In this document: positions 1 through 9,102 of the stretch, one piece after another
How the letters are laid out: every line of letters starts with the position of its first letter
How positions within the stretch are numbered: position 1 is the stretch's first letter
From: Planctomycetota bacterium
GTDB lineage: Bacteria; Planctomycetota; UBA1135; GCA-002686595
Direction: 5' to 3'
NCBI GenBank assembly: GCA_014238415.1
Contig: JABABA010000004.1
Coordinates: 146,201 to 210,200 of the forward strand
Length of the DNA: 64,000 nt
Translations under genes and position numbers: made by a program
The notes under the pieces: generated by a model
The model's input: only the letters and a program-made list of their open reading frames with translations
Told to the model about the DNA's origin: nothing
Databases searched by the model: none

Positions 1-3000
1 CGCCGTATTCCACTAGATAGACCTCGTCGCGCAAGGCGATTCGGCGAACATCATAAACTTCCAGTTCCGTGCGTAGTCCCGCAAGGCGCAGAAGCATCAG
101 CGCTTCGCTGGGGGGACGGCCGAAGCGGTCGCGCAGGTCCTGCTCGGCTGCGAGAGCTTCTTCCTGGGAAGATATCTCGGTGAAGCTGCGAAGGAGGTCC
201 AAGCGCAAGACCGGGTCGGGGATCCACTCGGGCGGCAGCAGGGCAGCAACGCCCAACTCGAGCTCCACCCCGGCTTCGGTGTCTTCCACCTGGGGTACAG
301 CATCTGCGTCCTCTCCCGCTTGCATGCGCTCCACCGACATTTTCATCAAACGGCAGTACATGTCGTAACCCACCGCCGCGATATGGCCGGATTGTTGAGC
401 ACCGAGGACATTGCCTGCGCCACGTAGCTCAAGGTCTTTGATGCTGATACCGAAACCGGCTCCCAGGTGGGTCATTTCTTCCAGCGCCTTGAGGCGCTGC
501 CGCGCGATGTCACGTAGAGGCTTGTGGCGTTCCACCAGAAGATAGCAACGAGCCTGTTGGTCTCCGCGGCCCACCCGTCCCCGCAATTGATGCAGTTCAG
601 ACAGTCCGAAACGATCTGCATCCTCGATCAGGATTGTGCCCGCGGCAGCGATATCTACGCCGTTTTCGATGATGGTGGTTGCCACCAGCACATCCGCCTC
701 CCCTTGAGTGAATGATTCCATTACGGCGCGCAACTCGGCAGAGCCCATTTGTCCGTGGCCCACTGCGAAGGTCGCACCTGGGACCAGTCCCCGTAGCCGA
801 CGCATGACTCCGTTGATTGAGGAGACCCGGTTGTGCAGGTAGAACACCTGGCCACCCCGGCCGATCTCCCGCTGGATGGACTCACGGACAAGATCCTCGT
901 CGTCGATGTAACCAAGGATTGTCTTGATGGCCTGGCGCCCGGGTGGTGGGGTGGCGAGAGCCGAGATATCGCGCAGGCCTGAGAGGGACATGTGCAGGGT
1001 GCGTGGGATCGGCGTGGCGGTCAGGGTCAAGAGATCGATCTCCGCCCGCATGCGCTTGAAGTGTTCCTTGTGCTGCACTCCAAAGCGCTGCTCTTCGTCC
1101 ACCACAACCATTCCTAGTCGATGGAAGCGTACATCTTTGGACAAGATGCGATGGGTGCCCACCACGATGTCCACTTCCCCGGCGGCCAGTCCAGCCAGGA
1201 TTGCCTGGGCATCCTTGGGAGTCGTATAGCGACTGAGAGATTCCACGCGCACGGGAAAATCTGCGAGGCGTGCGGTGAAGGTGGTGTTGTGTTGTTGTGC
1301 CAGGATTGTGGTGGGCACGAGTACCGCAACTTGTCCTCCCCCAGCTACCACCTGGAATGCGGCACGCACGGCGATCTCGGTCTTCCCAAAGCCAACGTCA
1401 CCGCAGAGCATTCGGTCCATAGGCTTTTCACCGGTCAGGTCCTTGGTGATTTCCGCATGCGCGGCGACCTGATCTTCGGTGTCGGTAAAAGGGAAAGAGC
1501 CCACCATGTCTGCCACCATTCCTTCGTCCCCGTCCCAGGGATCGCGCTTGCGGAGGGCGCGCTTGGCCTGCACCTCGATCAATTCTGCGGCGAGATCAAA
1601 GAGCCCCCGCTGCACTCGCTCCTTGCGTTTTTTGAAGGCCCCGCTGCCGATCTTGTCCAAGTTTGCGGTGGCGCCGCCGCCGATATAACGCTGGACCAGA
1701 TCGATGCGCGTGCTGGGCACATAGAGACTGACCTCATCAGCAAACATCAGGTGCAGATGCTCTTCTTCTCCAGCTCCGCGCTTCATGCGCACTAGTCCAT
1801 GGAAGCGCGCTAGACCATGTACCGCGTGCACGACGAAGTCACCGGGGCGCAATTCAAAGAACGATTGGATTGCCTTGACTTTGTGGCGCGCGCCCTTGGA
1901 GACCTTGCGCTTTGTTCCCAATACACCCTTGAGTTCGTGATGGTTGACGATCAGCAGCTTCCAGGAGGGCATGCAAAAGCCCCTGGAAATAGTTCCCAGG
2001 GCCAGTTCCGCCTCCGGAACGCCACCTTGTGATGTGAGGGCTTCGTTCAATGCATGTCGGTCCGCTTCTCCGAGACAGGCAACGATTACCCGGGACGAAT
2101 CGATCACCTCGCGTAGGGCTTCAGCCGCGCGGTTGATCCCCACCTCGAGGGCCTGAATCGAGCGGGTCTCGAAGCACAAGTCATCTCCTGGCAGGGTCTG
2201 GAGGCAAAGTTCGCGTAGCTGCTCGCGGCGCTTGGCCATTGCGCTCAGGGCGCGTTCATGAGCCGCAGACCGTACGCGCAAGGCTTCGGCACGCTCTGTG
2301 TTGCGCAGGGGCTCGATGGTCACCATCAATGTATCCGTGCTGAAGAGATCCGTGGCGTGGGTTGCCGAGACATCGCCCACCTCGGCGGAATCTGCGGCGA
2401 GGCACAGGTGGAGATCCTCGAAGCTCTTGGTAGAGCGCTGGTCGGCGGGATCAAAAGTGCGCAGGGACTCGATTTCGTCCTCAAAGAACTCAATGCGTAT
2501 GGGTTGGTCTGCGGCAAAAGGGAAGATGTCCAGGATGTCCCCTCGCAGGCTGATTTCGCCGGGAGTTTCAGCCAGTGGCTGGCGTTCGTATCCCAGCTTG
2601 ACCAGGTGCTTGAGCAGCCCTTCCGGGTCGATGGTGTCGCCGCAGCGAAAGGTGATCAGTTCCTTTTCCAAGTCCTTGAGGCCCGGCAGGGGTTGCAAGA
2701 GGGCAACCACGCTGGTGACCACAAGTCGCGGTTGCTGCTCTGGAGGACCGGTCATACGCCGGGCGAGATCGATGCGTGCCACTGCTGCTCCGCCTTCGGC
2801 TCCCTCGCGCGATGGAAAGGCAGTTGCTTCGACGCCAAAGATCTCCAGGTCCTGCAGGAAGCCCATCGCTTCCCCGTCTGTGGCCAGCACCACCAGGCAG
2901 GGCCCCTCACCCAGGGCGTCATGGCTGGCGAGGTATGCCAGGATCAGTGCCTGGGAAGAGCCCCACAGCCCGCCCACGGAGACCTTTTGCTGATCACTTT

Positions 3001-3085
3001 GCAGCAGGCTGATCAGTTCGGCGATTTCAGAGGATGCTTCAAGGTCCTTGGCCCGTAGCAGATGGGGCTGGTCGCTGGCGCTCAC
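1..3085 (-). CDS. mfd: Transcription-repair coupling factor Mfd, C-terminus cut by window edge
   Basis: This is the ATP-dependent translocase that removes stalled RNA polymerase at DNA lesions and recruits UvrA. The frame is open from the GTG at 3085 down to base 1, giving 1028 codons; the family is about 1150 residues, so roughly 120 C-terminal residues lie outside. An N-terminal UvrB-like part is followed by the CarD-like polymerase-interaction domain (GDFVVHAVHG, about residue 415). The helicase motor shows Walker A GDVGFGKTE with K568, the DEEQ box at 663-666, and LRGRVGRGDQQA near 800. The GTG start overlaps the rnc stop by 4 bp (GTGA), so the two are translationally coupled. Identification is secure; only the 3' end is unseen. 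Confidence 0.96.
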   Translation of the reverse strand, partial: MSASDQPHLLRAKDLEASSEIAELISLLQSDQQKVSVGGLWGSSQALILAYLASHDALGEGPCLVVLATDGEAMGFLQDLEIFGVEATAFPSREGAEGGAAVARIDLARRMTGPPEQQPRLVVTSVVALLQPLPGLKDLEKELITFRCGDTIDPEGLLKHLVKLGYERQPLAETPGEISLRGDILDIFPFAADQPIRIEFFEDEIESLRTFDPADQRSTKSFEDLHLCLAADSAEVGDVSATHATDLFSTDTLMVTIEPLRNTERAEALRVRSAAHERALSAMAKRREQLRELCLQTLPGDDLCFETRSIQALEVGINRAAEALREVIDSSRVIVACLGEADRHALNEALTSQGGVPEAELALGTISRGFCMPSWKLLIVNHHELKGVLGTKRKVSKGARHKVKAIQSFFELRPGDFVVHAVHGLARFHGLVRMKRGAGEEEHLHLMFADEVSLYVPSTRIDLVQRYIGGGATANLDKIGSGAFKKRKERVQRGLFDLAAELIEVQAKRALRKRDPWDGDEGMVADMVGSFPFTDTEDQVAAHAEITKDLTGEKPMDRMLCGDVGFGKTEIAVRAAFQVVAGGGQVAVLVPTTILAQQHNTTFTARLADFPVRVESLSRYTTPKDAQAILAGLAAGEVDIVVGTHRILSKDVRFHRLGMVVVDEEQRFGVQHKEHFKRMRAEIDLLTLTATPIPRTLHMSLSGLRDISALATPPPGRQAIKTILGYIDDEDLVRESIQREIGRGGQVFYLHNRVSSINGVMRRLRGLVPGATFAVGHGQMGSAELRAVMESFTQGEADVLVATTIIENGVDIAAAGTILIEDADRFGLSELHQLRGRVGRGDQQARCYLLVERHKPLRDIARQRLKALEEMTHLGAGFGISIKDLELRGAGNVLGAQQSGHIAAVGYDMYCRLMKMSVERMQAGEDADAVPQVEDTEAGVELELGVAALLPPEWIPDPVLRLDLLRSFTEISSQEEALAAEQDLRDRFGRPPSEALMLLRLAGLRTELEVYDVRRIALRDEVYLVEYG

Positions 3086-3819
3086 GGCGCTTCCCCATCG
3101 GTGAAGACTCCTTCGCCAAACTCCTGCGCTGCCTCGCCCTGTGGAGCCGGGTTGAGTTCTGACAGGGCCGCTTCCGCGGCCAATCCCTCAGCCTCTTTGA
3201 GGGTAGATCCCCAGGCCTTTGGAAAGCAGCGCTCTCCAATCCGAGCTCTTACGAGAAAACGCGGAGCATGGGGCTCACCTGCTTCCTCAAGCACCTCATA
3301 GGTCGGTGGCTCCCCCCCGTTTCTTTGCGCCAGTTCCTGCAGGCTCTGTTTCGGCACGCGCACGCCTTCGTCCGATCGCGCACGCAAGAGAGGCTCCCCC
3401 AGGGTACGTTTGATGAATTCCGTCGCGGCTTCCAGGCCGCCGTCCAGGAAAATCGCGCCCAGTACAGATTCATAGAGGCCCGCTTTGACCGCCGCTGAAA
3501 GGTCATCACGGTTGAGTCCGCGCCCAACCTTCGTGCGCCCGGGCAAACCGAGTTCGTCTGCGGCTACTGCCAGGCTGGGCCGCGAGACCACATGGCTCTT
3601 GCGTACTGTGAGTTCCCCCTCTGAGAGATCCTCACGTGTGCGGTAGAGGTCATCCACGACCACCAGATCGAGCACCGCGTCCCCCAGGAACTCCAGGCGC
3701 TCATTGTGGCGCAGGCCCATCGATGCGTGCGTCAAGGCTTGAGTCAGGAGGCTCTCATCCTTGAAGGCGTATTCAATCGGATCGGGGGTGACCATGGGGG
3801 CAGGATCAGATAGGGGCAC
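3082..3819 (-). CDS. rnc: Ribonuclease III
   Basis: This is a double-strand-specific endoribonuclease for rRNA and mRNA processing, 245 residues long, which is normal for the family. The RNase III signature NERLEFLGDAVL lies at residues 39-50 with E41 and D48 in their usual context, and SEGELT follows at 66-71. The C-terminal third (about 165-230) is a dsRNA-binding domain ending in the KEAEGLAAEAAL helix. The second metal-site segment reads KAGLYESVLGAIFLDGG: the family Glu is kept (E117), but the Asp three residues before it, normally AD-x-x-E, is Gly114. Loss of that Asp is known to cripple the E. coli enzyme, so activity may be reduced or use an altered metal site. The gene lies upstream of and overlaps mfd. 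Confidence 0.95.
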   Translation of the reverse strand: MPLSDPAPMVTPDPIEYAFKDESLLTQALTHASMGLRHNERLEFLGDAVLDLVVVDDLYRTREDLSEGELTVRKSHVVSRPSLAVAADELGLPGRTKVGRGLNRDDLSAAVKAGLYESVLGAIFLDGGLEAATEFIKRTLGEPLLRARSDEGVRVPKQSLQELAQRNGGEPPTYEVLEEAGEPHAPRFLVRARIGERCFPKAWGSTLKEAEGLAAEAALSELNPAPQGEAAQEFGEGVFTDGEAP

Positions 3820-3920
3820 GCTCAGGTGCCCTGAGAAGAGACAAGGGTACGCATGGGATGCGGAAGGGCAAGGGATCGGAGATAATGAGGCGTGGACCCA
3901 GGGTCCCCGAGGCGACTCCC

Positions 3921-4055
3921 ATGCGCAAGAACGACCATCTGATCGAGCCCTTCCTGGCGGGGTTGCCCAAGCAGAAGCCCAAGGTGCGCGCGCGTCTGGT
4001 GCCGTTTCTGGTGGTCATCCTGGTTGTGATCGCGCTGGCGGCTTTGTTGTCCTAG
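3921..4055 (+). CDS. Small single-pass membrane protein candidate
   Basis: This 44-residue open frame starts at ATG 3921 with a purine-rich GAGG about 10 nt upstream. It has a polar, basic N-terminal half (MRKNDHLIEPFLAGLPKQK) followed by one strongly hydrophobic stretch, LVPFLVVILVVIALAALL, at the C-terminus. That layout suits a tail-anchored or small inner-membrane protein. It fills the gap between the divergently placed start of rnc and the convergent end of dgt, whose stop codons overlap it by 4 bp. I do not recognise a family. A longer start at 3858 is possible but lacks a ribosome site. It could be spurious; hydrophobic ending and gap-filling position are the only support. Confidence 0.45.
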   Translation: MRKNDHLIEPFLAGLPKQKPKVRARLVPFLVVILVVIALAALLS

Positions 4056-5263
4056 GGCCTGGTGGAGGCGCTCAGAGGCGTGAATCCACCGGGTAGCGGT
4101 CCCACCAGGCGCTCGTGTTCCCGCAGGGCGAAGCGGTCCGTCATGCCCGCCATGTAATCGCACACCGCGCGTTCAAGACCCTCCGATTGCGCCCAATTCT
4201 GGTACCAGTCGGGTAACTCATCGGGTGCAGCGCACAGGGTTGTCCAGAGTCCGTCGAGCACCTTGCGTGCAAAGGTCAAGAAGCGCTCAAGGTGTTCATG
4301 GCAGTAGAAGTGTTGATAGAGGAACTTATGTAGTTCCGCGACTTCACGAGCGATCTCGGTTCCGTGACAGATGAGCATGGAACCATGTTGCTGCGCAGCC
4401 TGCGCGTCTGTTGGTTGAGCCTCGTCGAGGGCGAGCTGGGAGCTTTCAATCAGATCTGAGATGCAGATCCCCAGCACTTCGTTGGTGACCCGTGATACCC
4501 GCAGCTTGTTGTCCCCATCGGCTGTCAGGAATCCGGGATGGCGTTCGTTGACCTGTGCTTCTGCCCTCCGCCAAAGGGAGCTTTCTGCTCGCAGGTCTTC
4601 TTCTTGGAACATTCCTGCCAGCAGGCCATCCTCCAGGTCGTGCTTGTTGTAGGCGGAAGAGTCCGCCAGATCGACCACTTGGGCTTCGAGACAGGGCCTT
4701 GGATGCCTCGGCAAGAGGTCTTCGGGCCAGTCCCGATCGGCCTCGTGCTTGAGCAGTCCAGCGCGCACTTCGCAGGTCAAATTGAGGCCCTTGTAGTCGG
4801 GGGAGCGTCGTTCCAGCTGGTCCGCGACTCGTAGGACCTGGGCGTTGTGCCGGAAACCTCCGTGGTCAGCCATCAGATCATCGAGAGCCCGCTCACCCCG
4901 GTGTCCGAAGGGCGGATGCCCAAGGTCATGGGCCAGGCCCAGGGTCTCGCACAGGGCCTCATTCAGTCGCAGGGCTCCCCCTATGCTGCGCGCCACCTGA
5001 CAGACCTCCAGGCTGTGTGAGAGGCGTGTGCGGTTGTGGTCTCCCTCTTCATTGAGGAACACCTGGGTCTTGTACATCAGCCGGCGAAAGGCTGTGGAGT
5101 GGGTGATCCGGTCGCGGTCGCGCTCATAGACCGTGCGCATGGGGTCGATTGCCTCTGGCTCTCGACGACCTGCGCTTTCCGCAGAGAATCTGGCCCAGGG
5201 GGCGAGGTCCCGGCGTTCGCGTTCCTCCTTGGCGAGGCGGTCGAGGAAGGCAGCTTGCTTCAC
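4052..5263 (-). CDS. dgt: dGTPase-like HD-domain dNTP triphosphohydrolase
   Basis: This 403-residue protein belongs to the dGTP triphosphohydrolase-like family, which cleaves dNTPs to deoxynucleoside and triphosphate and so trims dNTP pools. The signatures are ordered as expected: YERDRDRITHSTAFRRL near 46-62, KTQVF at 65-69, the first metal His in TRLSHSLEV (H83), the HD pair in LAHDLGHPPFGH (H112, D113), and a later conserved Asp segment DLADSSAYNKHDLEDG around 197-212. Length and motifs fit the type 2 bacterial group of about 380-400 residues. It is transcribed toward the small membrane protein gene and divergently from the methyltransferase downstream of 5400. Substrate preference cannot be told from sequence. 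Confidence 0.93.
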   Translation of the reverse strand: MKQAAFLDRLAKEERERRDLAPWARFSAESAGRREPEAIDPMRTVYERDRDRITHSTAFRRLMYKTQVFLNEEGDHNRTRLSHSLEVCQVARSIGGALRLNEALCETLGLAHDLGHPPFGHRGERALDDLMADHGGFRHNAQVLRVADQLERRSPDYKGLNLTCEVRAGLLKHEADRDWPEDLLPRHPRPCLEAQVVDLADSSAYNKHDLEDGLLAGMFQEEDLRAESSLWRRAEAQVNERHPGFLTADGDNKLRVSRVTNEVLGICISDLIESSQLALDEAQPTDAQAAQQHGSMLICHGTEIAREVAELHKFLYQHFYCHEHLERFLTFARKVLDGLWTTLCAAPDELPDWYQNWAQSEGLERAVCDYMAGMTDRFALREHERLVGPLPGGFTPLSASTRP

Positions 5264-5417
5264 GTGTAAAGAGGTTGGTGGCGGGTGGATCGGATCACAC
5301 GATCATCCATGGGCTCATATTCTATGCTGCCTGAGAGCCCAGCATGAGATGCGTGCCTGTCCGGTGGTGGGGAAGCCTGCAGCGTGCCCGGCAGGCATGT
5401 CAGAATGCTGTCAATCC

Positions 5418-6191
5418 ATGAGTCCCAAGCCCTCTATCCCCCCTTGGTTCGAGACCGCATTTCGAGCGGAGTACTTGGAGGTCTATGCCCACCGGGATCA
5501 GGCCTCTGCAAGGGCAGAGGTCGGATTCCTGTTGGATCAGGGACTTTCTGGGAAGGTACTGGATCTCTGCTGCGGTCAGGGTCGGCACCTGATCGCTATG
5601 CGCGATGAGGGGCTTGAGGCCTTTGGCATTGATCTTTCGCAGGAGTTGTTGATGCGCGCGGGAGCCCTTGATGGGGGTCAGAAGACTGTGGGCTCTCTTG
5701 CCCGTGCCGATCAGCGGATGCTGCCCCTGCGCGATGAGTCCTTCGATGGGGCGACCCTGCTCTTCAGTTCCTTTGGCTATCACGATGACTGCGGAGACGC
5801 GGCAGTGATGGAGGAACTCAGGAGAGTGCTCATTCCCCAGGGGCTATTGGTGTTGGACCTGATGAATCCCGACTTGATTCGAGCTGGTCTTGTACCCCAC
5901 TCCGTGCGCGAAGAGCAGGGCCTGCGGCTCGAAGAGACCCGCAGTCTTTCGGAGGATCGCAGACGCGTACGCAAGCGAGTGCGTCTCAGTCGCACGGGGT
6001 CTGAGCCCCTGGTCTGGGAGGAGGATGTGCGGCTGTACGATCCGGCGGATCTCGATGCCCTGCTCGAGGACCACGGATTTGTTGTGGAGCGCCGTTGGGG
6101 GGCCTTTGGTGCACAGGTGTTCAATGCGCAAGCTCCCCGCCAACTTGTCTTTGCGCGCAAGGACGCTGGGGCCACCTCCTGCCCGGTATAA
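5418..6191 (+). CDS. Class I SAM-dependent methyltransferase
   Basis: This is a 257-residue Rossmann-fold methyltransferase. SAM-binding motif I is VLDLCCGQGRHL at about 47-58, an acidic residue ends strand 2 (FGIDLS, about 70-75), and DGATLLFSSFGYH (about 110-122) matches motif IV of the family. A following helix-strand segment, LRRVLIPQGLLVLDLMNP, is the usual post-motif-IV region. The frame is open upstream; ATG 5418 is preferred because the family begins close to the PWFETAF segment, with ATG 5397 as the alternative. Neither start has a clear ribosome site. The substrate is unknown, and neighbours (dgt, acyl-CoA dehydrogenase) give no clue. Confidence 0.85.
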   Translation: MSPKPSIPPWFETAFRAEYLEVYAHRDQASARAEVGFLLDQGLSGKVLDLCCGQGRHLIAMRDEGLEAFGIDLSQELLMRAGALDGGQKTVGSLARADQRMLPLRDESFDGATLLFSSFGYHDDCGDAAVMEELRRVLIPQGLLVLDLMNPDLIRAGLVPHSVREEQGLRLEETRSLSEDRRRVRKRVRLSRTGSEPLVWEEDVRLYDPADLDALLEDHGFVVERRWGAFGAQVFNAQAPRQLVFARKDAGATSCPV

Positions 6192-6243
6192 TCAGGGCGT
6201 CACAGTCCTGTGTGGTTCCAGGGCAATAGACGAGAAAGTACCC

Positions 6244-7491
6244 ATGCAGCAGTCCAACATCGTATTCAGCGAAAAAGCTCTCGAACTCAAGGCCATAGCC
6301 CGGGAAATAGCTGACAAGCACGTCCGGCCTCTCGCCTCTAAGTATGACAAGGCTCAGGAGTACAATTACGATGCCGCGCGAGCGGTTGCCGAGGCTGGTC
6401 TCTTCCGCACCTTTATCCCAACCGAGTACGGCGGACATGGTGCCGGCGTGCTTGCATTGGCTCTGGTAGCTGAGGAACTGGCCAAGGCTGATTCCGGTTT
6501 TGGAGTGGCCTTCGCGGTCAATGCCCTGGGTTCCTTCCCCATTATTCTCGGGGGCACAGAGGAACAGAAGCAGCGGTGGCTGCCAAAGATTGCAGCCGGG
6601 GAAAAGATGGTCGCCTTCTGTCTCTCTGAGAAGTTTGCTGGATCCGATGCACAGGGGCTCTCCGTACGCGCTTTCGAAGATGGGGACGACTACATCATCT
6701 GTGGCGAGAAGAAATGGACCACCAATGGTGGTGTGGCCGATGTCTATTCGGTCTTTGCGGTTACCGAGCCGGACTCCAAGTCCCGCCGAATCAGCGCCTT
6801 TGTGGTGGAAAAGGGCACCCCCGGTTTTGAGATCAAGAAAGTCGAGGACAAGATGGGTATTCGCTGTGTTCCCGTGGTGGAGACCCATTTCGATCATGTG
6901 CGGGTGCCCAAGGCCAATTTGATTGGCGGCCGTGCGGGCATGGGCTTCCGCCACGCCATGTCGACTCTTGACTACGCCCGTCCGGGTGTGGCCGCGCAGG
7001 CCATGGGGGCCTCACAGGGGGCTCTGGATCTTGCAACGGTCTATTCGAATCGCCGCAAGCAGTTTGGCGTGACGATCGCCAATCACCAGATGGTCCAGCA
7101 GATGCTGGCTGACATGGCCATGAAGACTGAGGCCTCGCGCCAATTGGTCTATGCGGCCGCGGCAGGTATTGACGACACAGGCCCTTCCCCCTTGAACAGC
7201 AAGATGGCCGCCATGGCCAAGTGCTTCGCCACGGATGTTGCCATGGAAGTGGCCACGGACGCTGTGCAGGTCTTTGGGGGCTATGGATTCATGGAGGACT
7301 ATCCCATTGCCAAGTTTTTCCGAGACGCCAAGATCCTGCAGATCTACGAGGGCACCAATCAGGTCCAGCGTCTGGTGATTGCGCGCCATCTGATACGGGA
7401 AGCTGCGGAACTTGAGCACCTGAGTGAGTTCATCCCCACCGAGGTGCAGGAGAGCTACTCGGAAGAACTAGTCGGCTCGCGGAACATTTAG
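6244..7491 (+). CDS. Acyl-CoA dehydrogenase (FAD)
   Basis: This 415-residue flavoprotein introduces the alpha-beta double bond in acyl-CoA thioesters and passes electrons to ETF. The domain order is standard: an N-terminal helical domain, a middle beta domain with AFCLSEKFAGSDAQG and KKWTTNGG for FAD contact, and a C-terminal helical domain with YSNRRKQFGVTIANHQMVQ. The catalytic base is kept as E369 in QIYEGTNQVQR. ATG 6244 is chosen because it begins the conserved region and has GAGAAAG just upstream; the open frame runs further back but overlaps the methyltransferase. Chain-length preference is not obvious, although the sequence resembles short- and medium-chain enzymes. It stands alone, followed by a long gap. 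Confidence 0.93.
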   Translation: MQQSNIVFSEKALELKAIAREIADKHVRPLASKYDKAQEYNYDAARAVAEAGLFRTFIPTEYGGHGAGVLALALVAEELAKADSGFGVAFAVNALGSFPIILGGTEEQKQRWLPKIAAGEKMVAFCLSEKFAGSDAQGLSVRAFEDGDDYIICGEKKWTTNGGVADVYSVFAVTEPDSKSRRISAFVVEKGTPGFEIKKVEDKMGIRCVPVVETHFDHVRVPKANLIGGRAGMGFRHAMSTLDYARPGVAAQAMGASQGALDLATVYSNRRKQFGVTIANHQMVQQMLADMAMKTEASRQLVYAAAAGIDDTGPSPLNSKMAAMAKCFATDVAMEVATDAVQVFGGYGFMEDYPIAKFFRDAKILQIYEGTNQVQRLVIARHLIREAAELEHLSEFIPTEVQESYSEELVGSRNI

Positions 7492-7940
7492 TGGGCCAGA
7501 AGGCGGGGGAGGGGCTCCTGGCTCCTCTGGCATGGTGATTCACCAGAATGGTCTGGGGGGCTTCCTGGTGGGTCAGGGTCCATTCGGAGCTGTTGTTCTC
7601 GGTCCGGAATGTCCAGGGCAAAAGTAGGGTATACACCTAGCTGAATAAGTATTTTTTCTGTTCGTTCGGTATCTCGCCGCCTCTGGCTCAGTATGGTGCA
7701 CAGAGAAACCATGGCCCCCACATGGATCTTGAAGCGCAATGCCTAGCCTGCCACAAATCATCCCCCCTGGACCCTCTCGCAGGGGGTCTGCCAGCCAGAA
7801 GGCCGCGAATCGGCCTGGCATTGCCGTATGTGGGGCTCAGGGCAGCAAGACGGACACCTGACCAGAGAATCTTTGTGGGGTTCTTGGAACCAGAGGCCAG
7901 ATGCCCCCACTAACCAACCTTAGAGAGAGGGAAATTGGAA
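7492..7940. other. Hairpin-rich intergenic region before the sigma factor
   Basis: No convincing gene lies here. Several inverted repeats are visible: GCCAGA at 7495-7500 pairing with TCTGGC at 7526-7531 just after the dehydrogenase stop; CACCAG at 7541-7546 with CTGGTG at 7565-7570; GACCC with GGGTC around 7770-7788; and AGGCCG with CGGCCT around 7800-7816. A T6 run lies near 7650. The first pair may terminate the upstream gene and the later ones could sit in the leader of the sigma-factor mRNA. A 63-residue frame at 7722 contains one CXXCH but is Arg/Pro-rich and has no ribosome site, so it is not called. Confidence 0.4.
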
Positions 7941-9089
7941 ATGAACAGCAAGAACACAATCAGCCTTGAGGACCTGGATACCAAGCTCGACGCTTGGGCA
8001 GATGAGCCTCAGAAATTCGAAGGGCGCGTGAAGCGCCTGGCCAGCAAGTGGAATCGAGAGGGTACCTCCTTCGAACTCAAGGATCCCAACAGTTGGAGGG
8101 CCCCTCGCCGGCCAGCCAACGGTGTGGTCACCATCGAGGATCAGCTGCGAGCCGAGATAGATTCGATCATCATCATGGGGCGTGACGAGGAAGCCAGACA
8201 CGCCCGCCGGATTGAGTTCGTTCGGACCTGCCTGGAGCTGAGCCTCAAAGAGCATGGGCTCCAAATGAGTGATCTGGAGGGCCGCGTCAATTATCACCCA
8301 CAGACCTTCCGGGATCTTGACCCCACAGAATGTGAGTTGCCTCGGGATGTCTTCATTCGTTGGAAGGAACTCCATGGCCTGCGCACAGAACTGGTGGAAC
8401 GCAACCTGTATCTGGCCCTGATCAACGTTGAGCGGTATGCGCACTTTGGTGTGCCTCGCCTGGATCTGGTCCAGGATGGTTCCGCGGCTCTCTTTCGCGC
8501 AGTAGATGGTTTCGACTGGCGTCGTGGTCTGCTCTTTCGTACCTATGCGGTGCACTGGTTGAATCAGGCCTTCCGCAGTCACCTCTATAACCACGGCCAG
8601 ACCGTGCGTATCCCTGTCTACTTGCAAAAAGCCATGCGACATGTGAAGGCAGCAATGGGCAAGCTCGGGAACACCAGTTCCTCGGCCGCAGCAATCGCAG
8701 ACTTGACGGGTATGCGATTGGGCCTCGTGGAGAGTGCTTTGACCGCAAGCCGTTCAACTTTGTCCATTGATGCCTCGTCCGGTGACGAAGGGGATGGTCC
8801 GGGGCTTGCGGATAGTTTGAGCGATGAGCAGACCGAGGGTCTCTATCAACCATCAATGGAGGATGTGACCCTTCGGGAGGGGCTAGGTGAGGCTCTTGAT
8901 CTGCTTTCCGAGCGCGAGCGCCTGGTGCTGGAGCGCCGGTATGGTCTCGGTGCCTTCGATGAGCACACCTTGTCAGAGTTGGCCGGGGAATTGGGTGTCA
9001 GCCTTGAGCGAGTGCGTCAGATCCAGATGCGAGCGCTCGGTAAGTTGCGCACTCCCGCCCTGCGCAAGACGGTCGATCCGTTCATCTGA
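7941..9089 (+). CDS. Sigma-70 family RNA polymerase sigma factor (RpoD-like, divergent)
   Basis: This 382-residue protein directs RNA polymerase to promoters. A region 1.2-like segment is visible (IIMGRDEEARHARRIEF, about 74-90). Region 2 is clear (ALFRAVDGFDWRRGLLFRTYA, in two halves, about 182-202), with the WLNQAFRSHLYNHGQTVRIP segment after it. Region 3 follows, and region 4 carries HTLSELAGELGVSLERVRQI with the end MRALGKLR (about 342-370). It lacks the acidic region 1.1 and is diverged from a housekeeping RpoD, so it is likely an alternative group 2 or 3 factor. ATG 7941 is chosen over an in-frame TTG at 7935, as AGAGAGAGGGA sits upstream. It directly precedes the decaheme unit but a hairpin separates them; regulation of that unit is only a guess. 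Confidence 0.9.
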   Translation: MNSKNTISLEDLDTKLDAWADEPQKFEGRVKRLASKWNREGTSFELKDPNSWRAPRRPANGVVTIEDQLRAEIDSIIIMGRDEEARHARRIEFVRTCLELSLKEHGLQMSDLEGRVNYHPQTFRDLDPTECELPRDVFIRWKELHGLRTELVERNLYLALINVERYAHFGVPRLDLVQDGSAALFRAVDGFDWRRGLLFRTYAVHWLNQAFRSHLYNHGQTVRIPVYLQKAMRHVKAAMGKLGNTSSSAAAIADLTGMRLGLVESALTASRSTLSIDASSGDEGDGPGLADSLSDEQTEGLYQPSMEDVTLREGLGEALDLLSERERLVLERRYGLGAFDEHTLSELAGELGVSLERVRQIQMRALGKLRTPALRKTVDPFI

Positions 9090-9102
9090 TCATCGAGCCT
9101 GG

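Noticed and set aside
2258..3058. Plus-strand open frame of 266 codons (and a 231-codon one at 2298)
   Set aside because: Antisense shadows of mfd. The minus-strand frame has unmistakable Mfd motifs through the same bases.
5133..5417. Upstream extension of the methyltransferase frame
   Set aside because: It overlaps the dgt start region in antisense and has no resemblance to the methyltransferase family.
6121..6954. Minus-strand 277-codon open frame
   Set aside because: Lies opposite the conserved FAD-binding part of the acyl-CoA dehydrogenase; composition and lack of motifs mark it as a shadow.
7722..7913. 63-codon frame with one CXXCH (CLACH) before the sigma factor
   Set aside because: A single heme motif arises easily by chance; no signal peptide, no ribosome site and Arg/Pro-rich composition.
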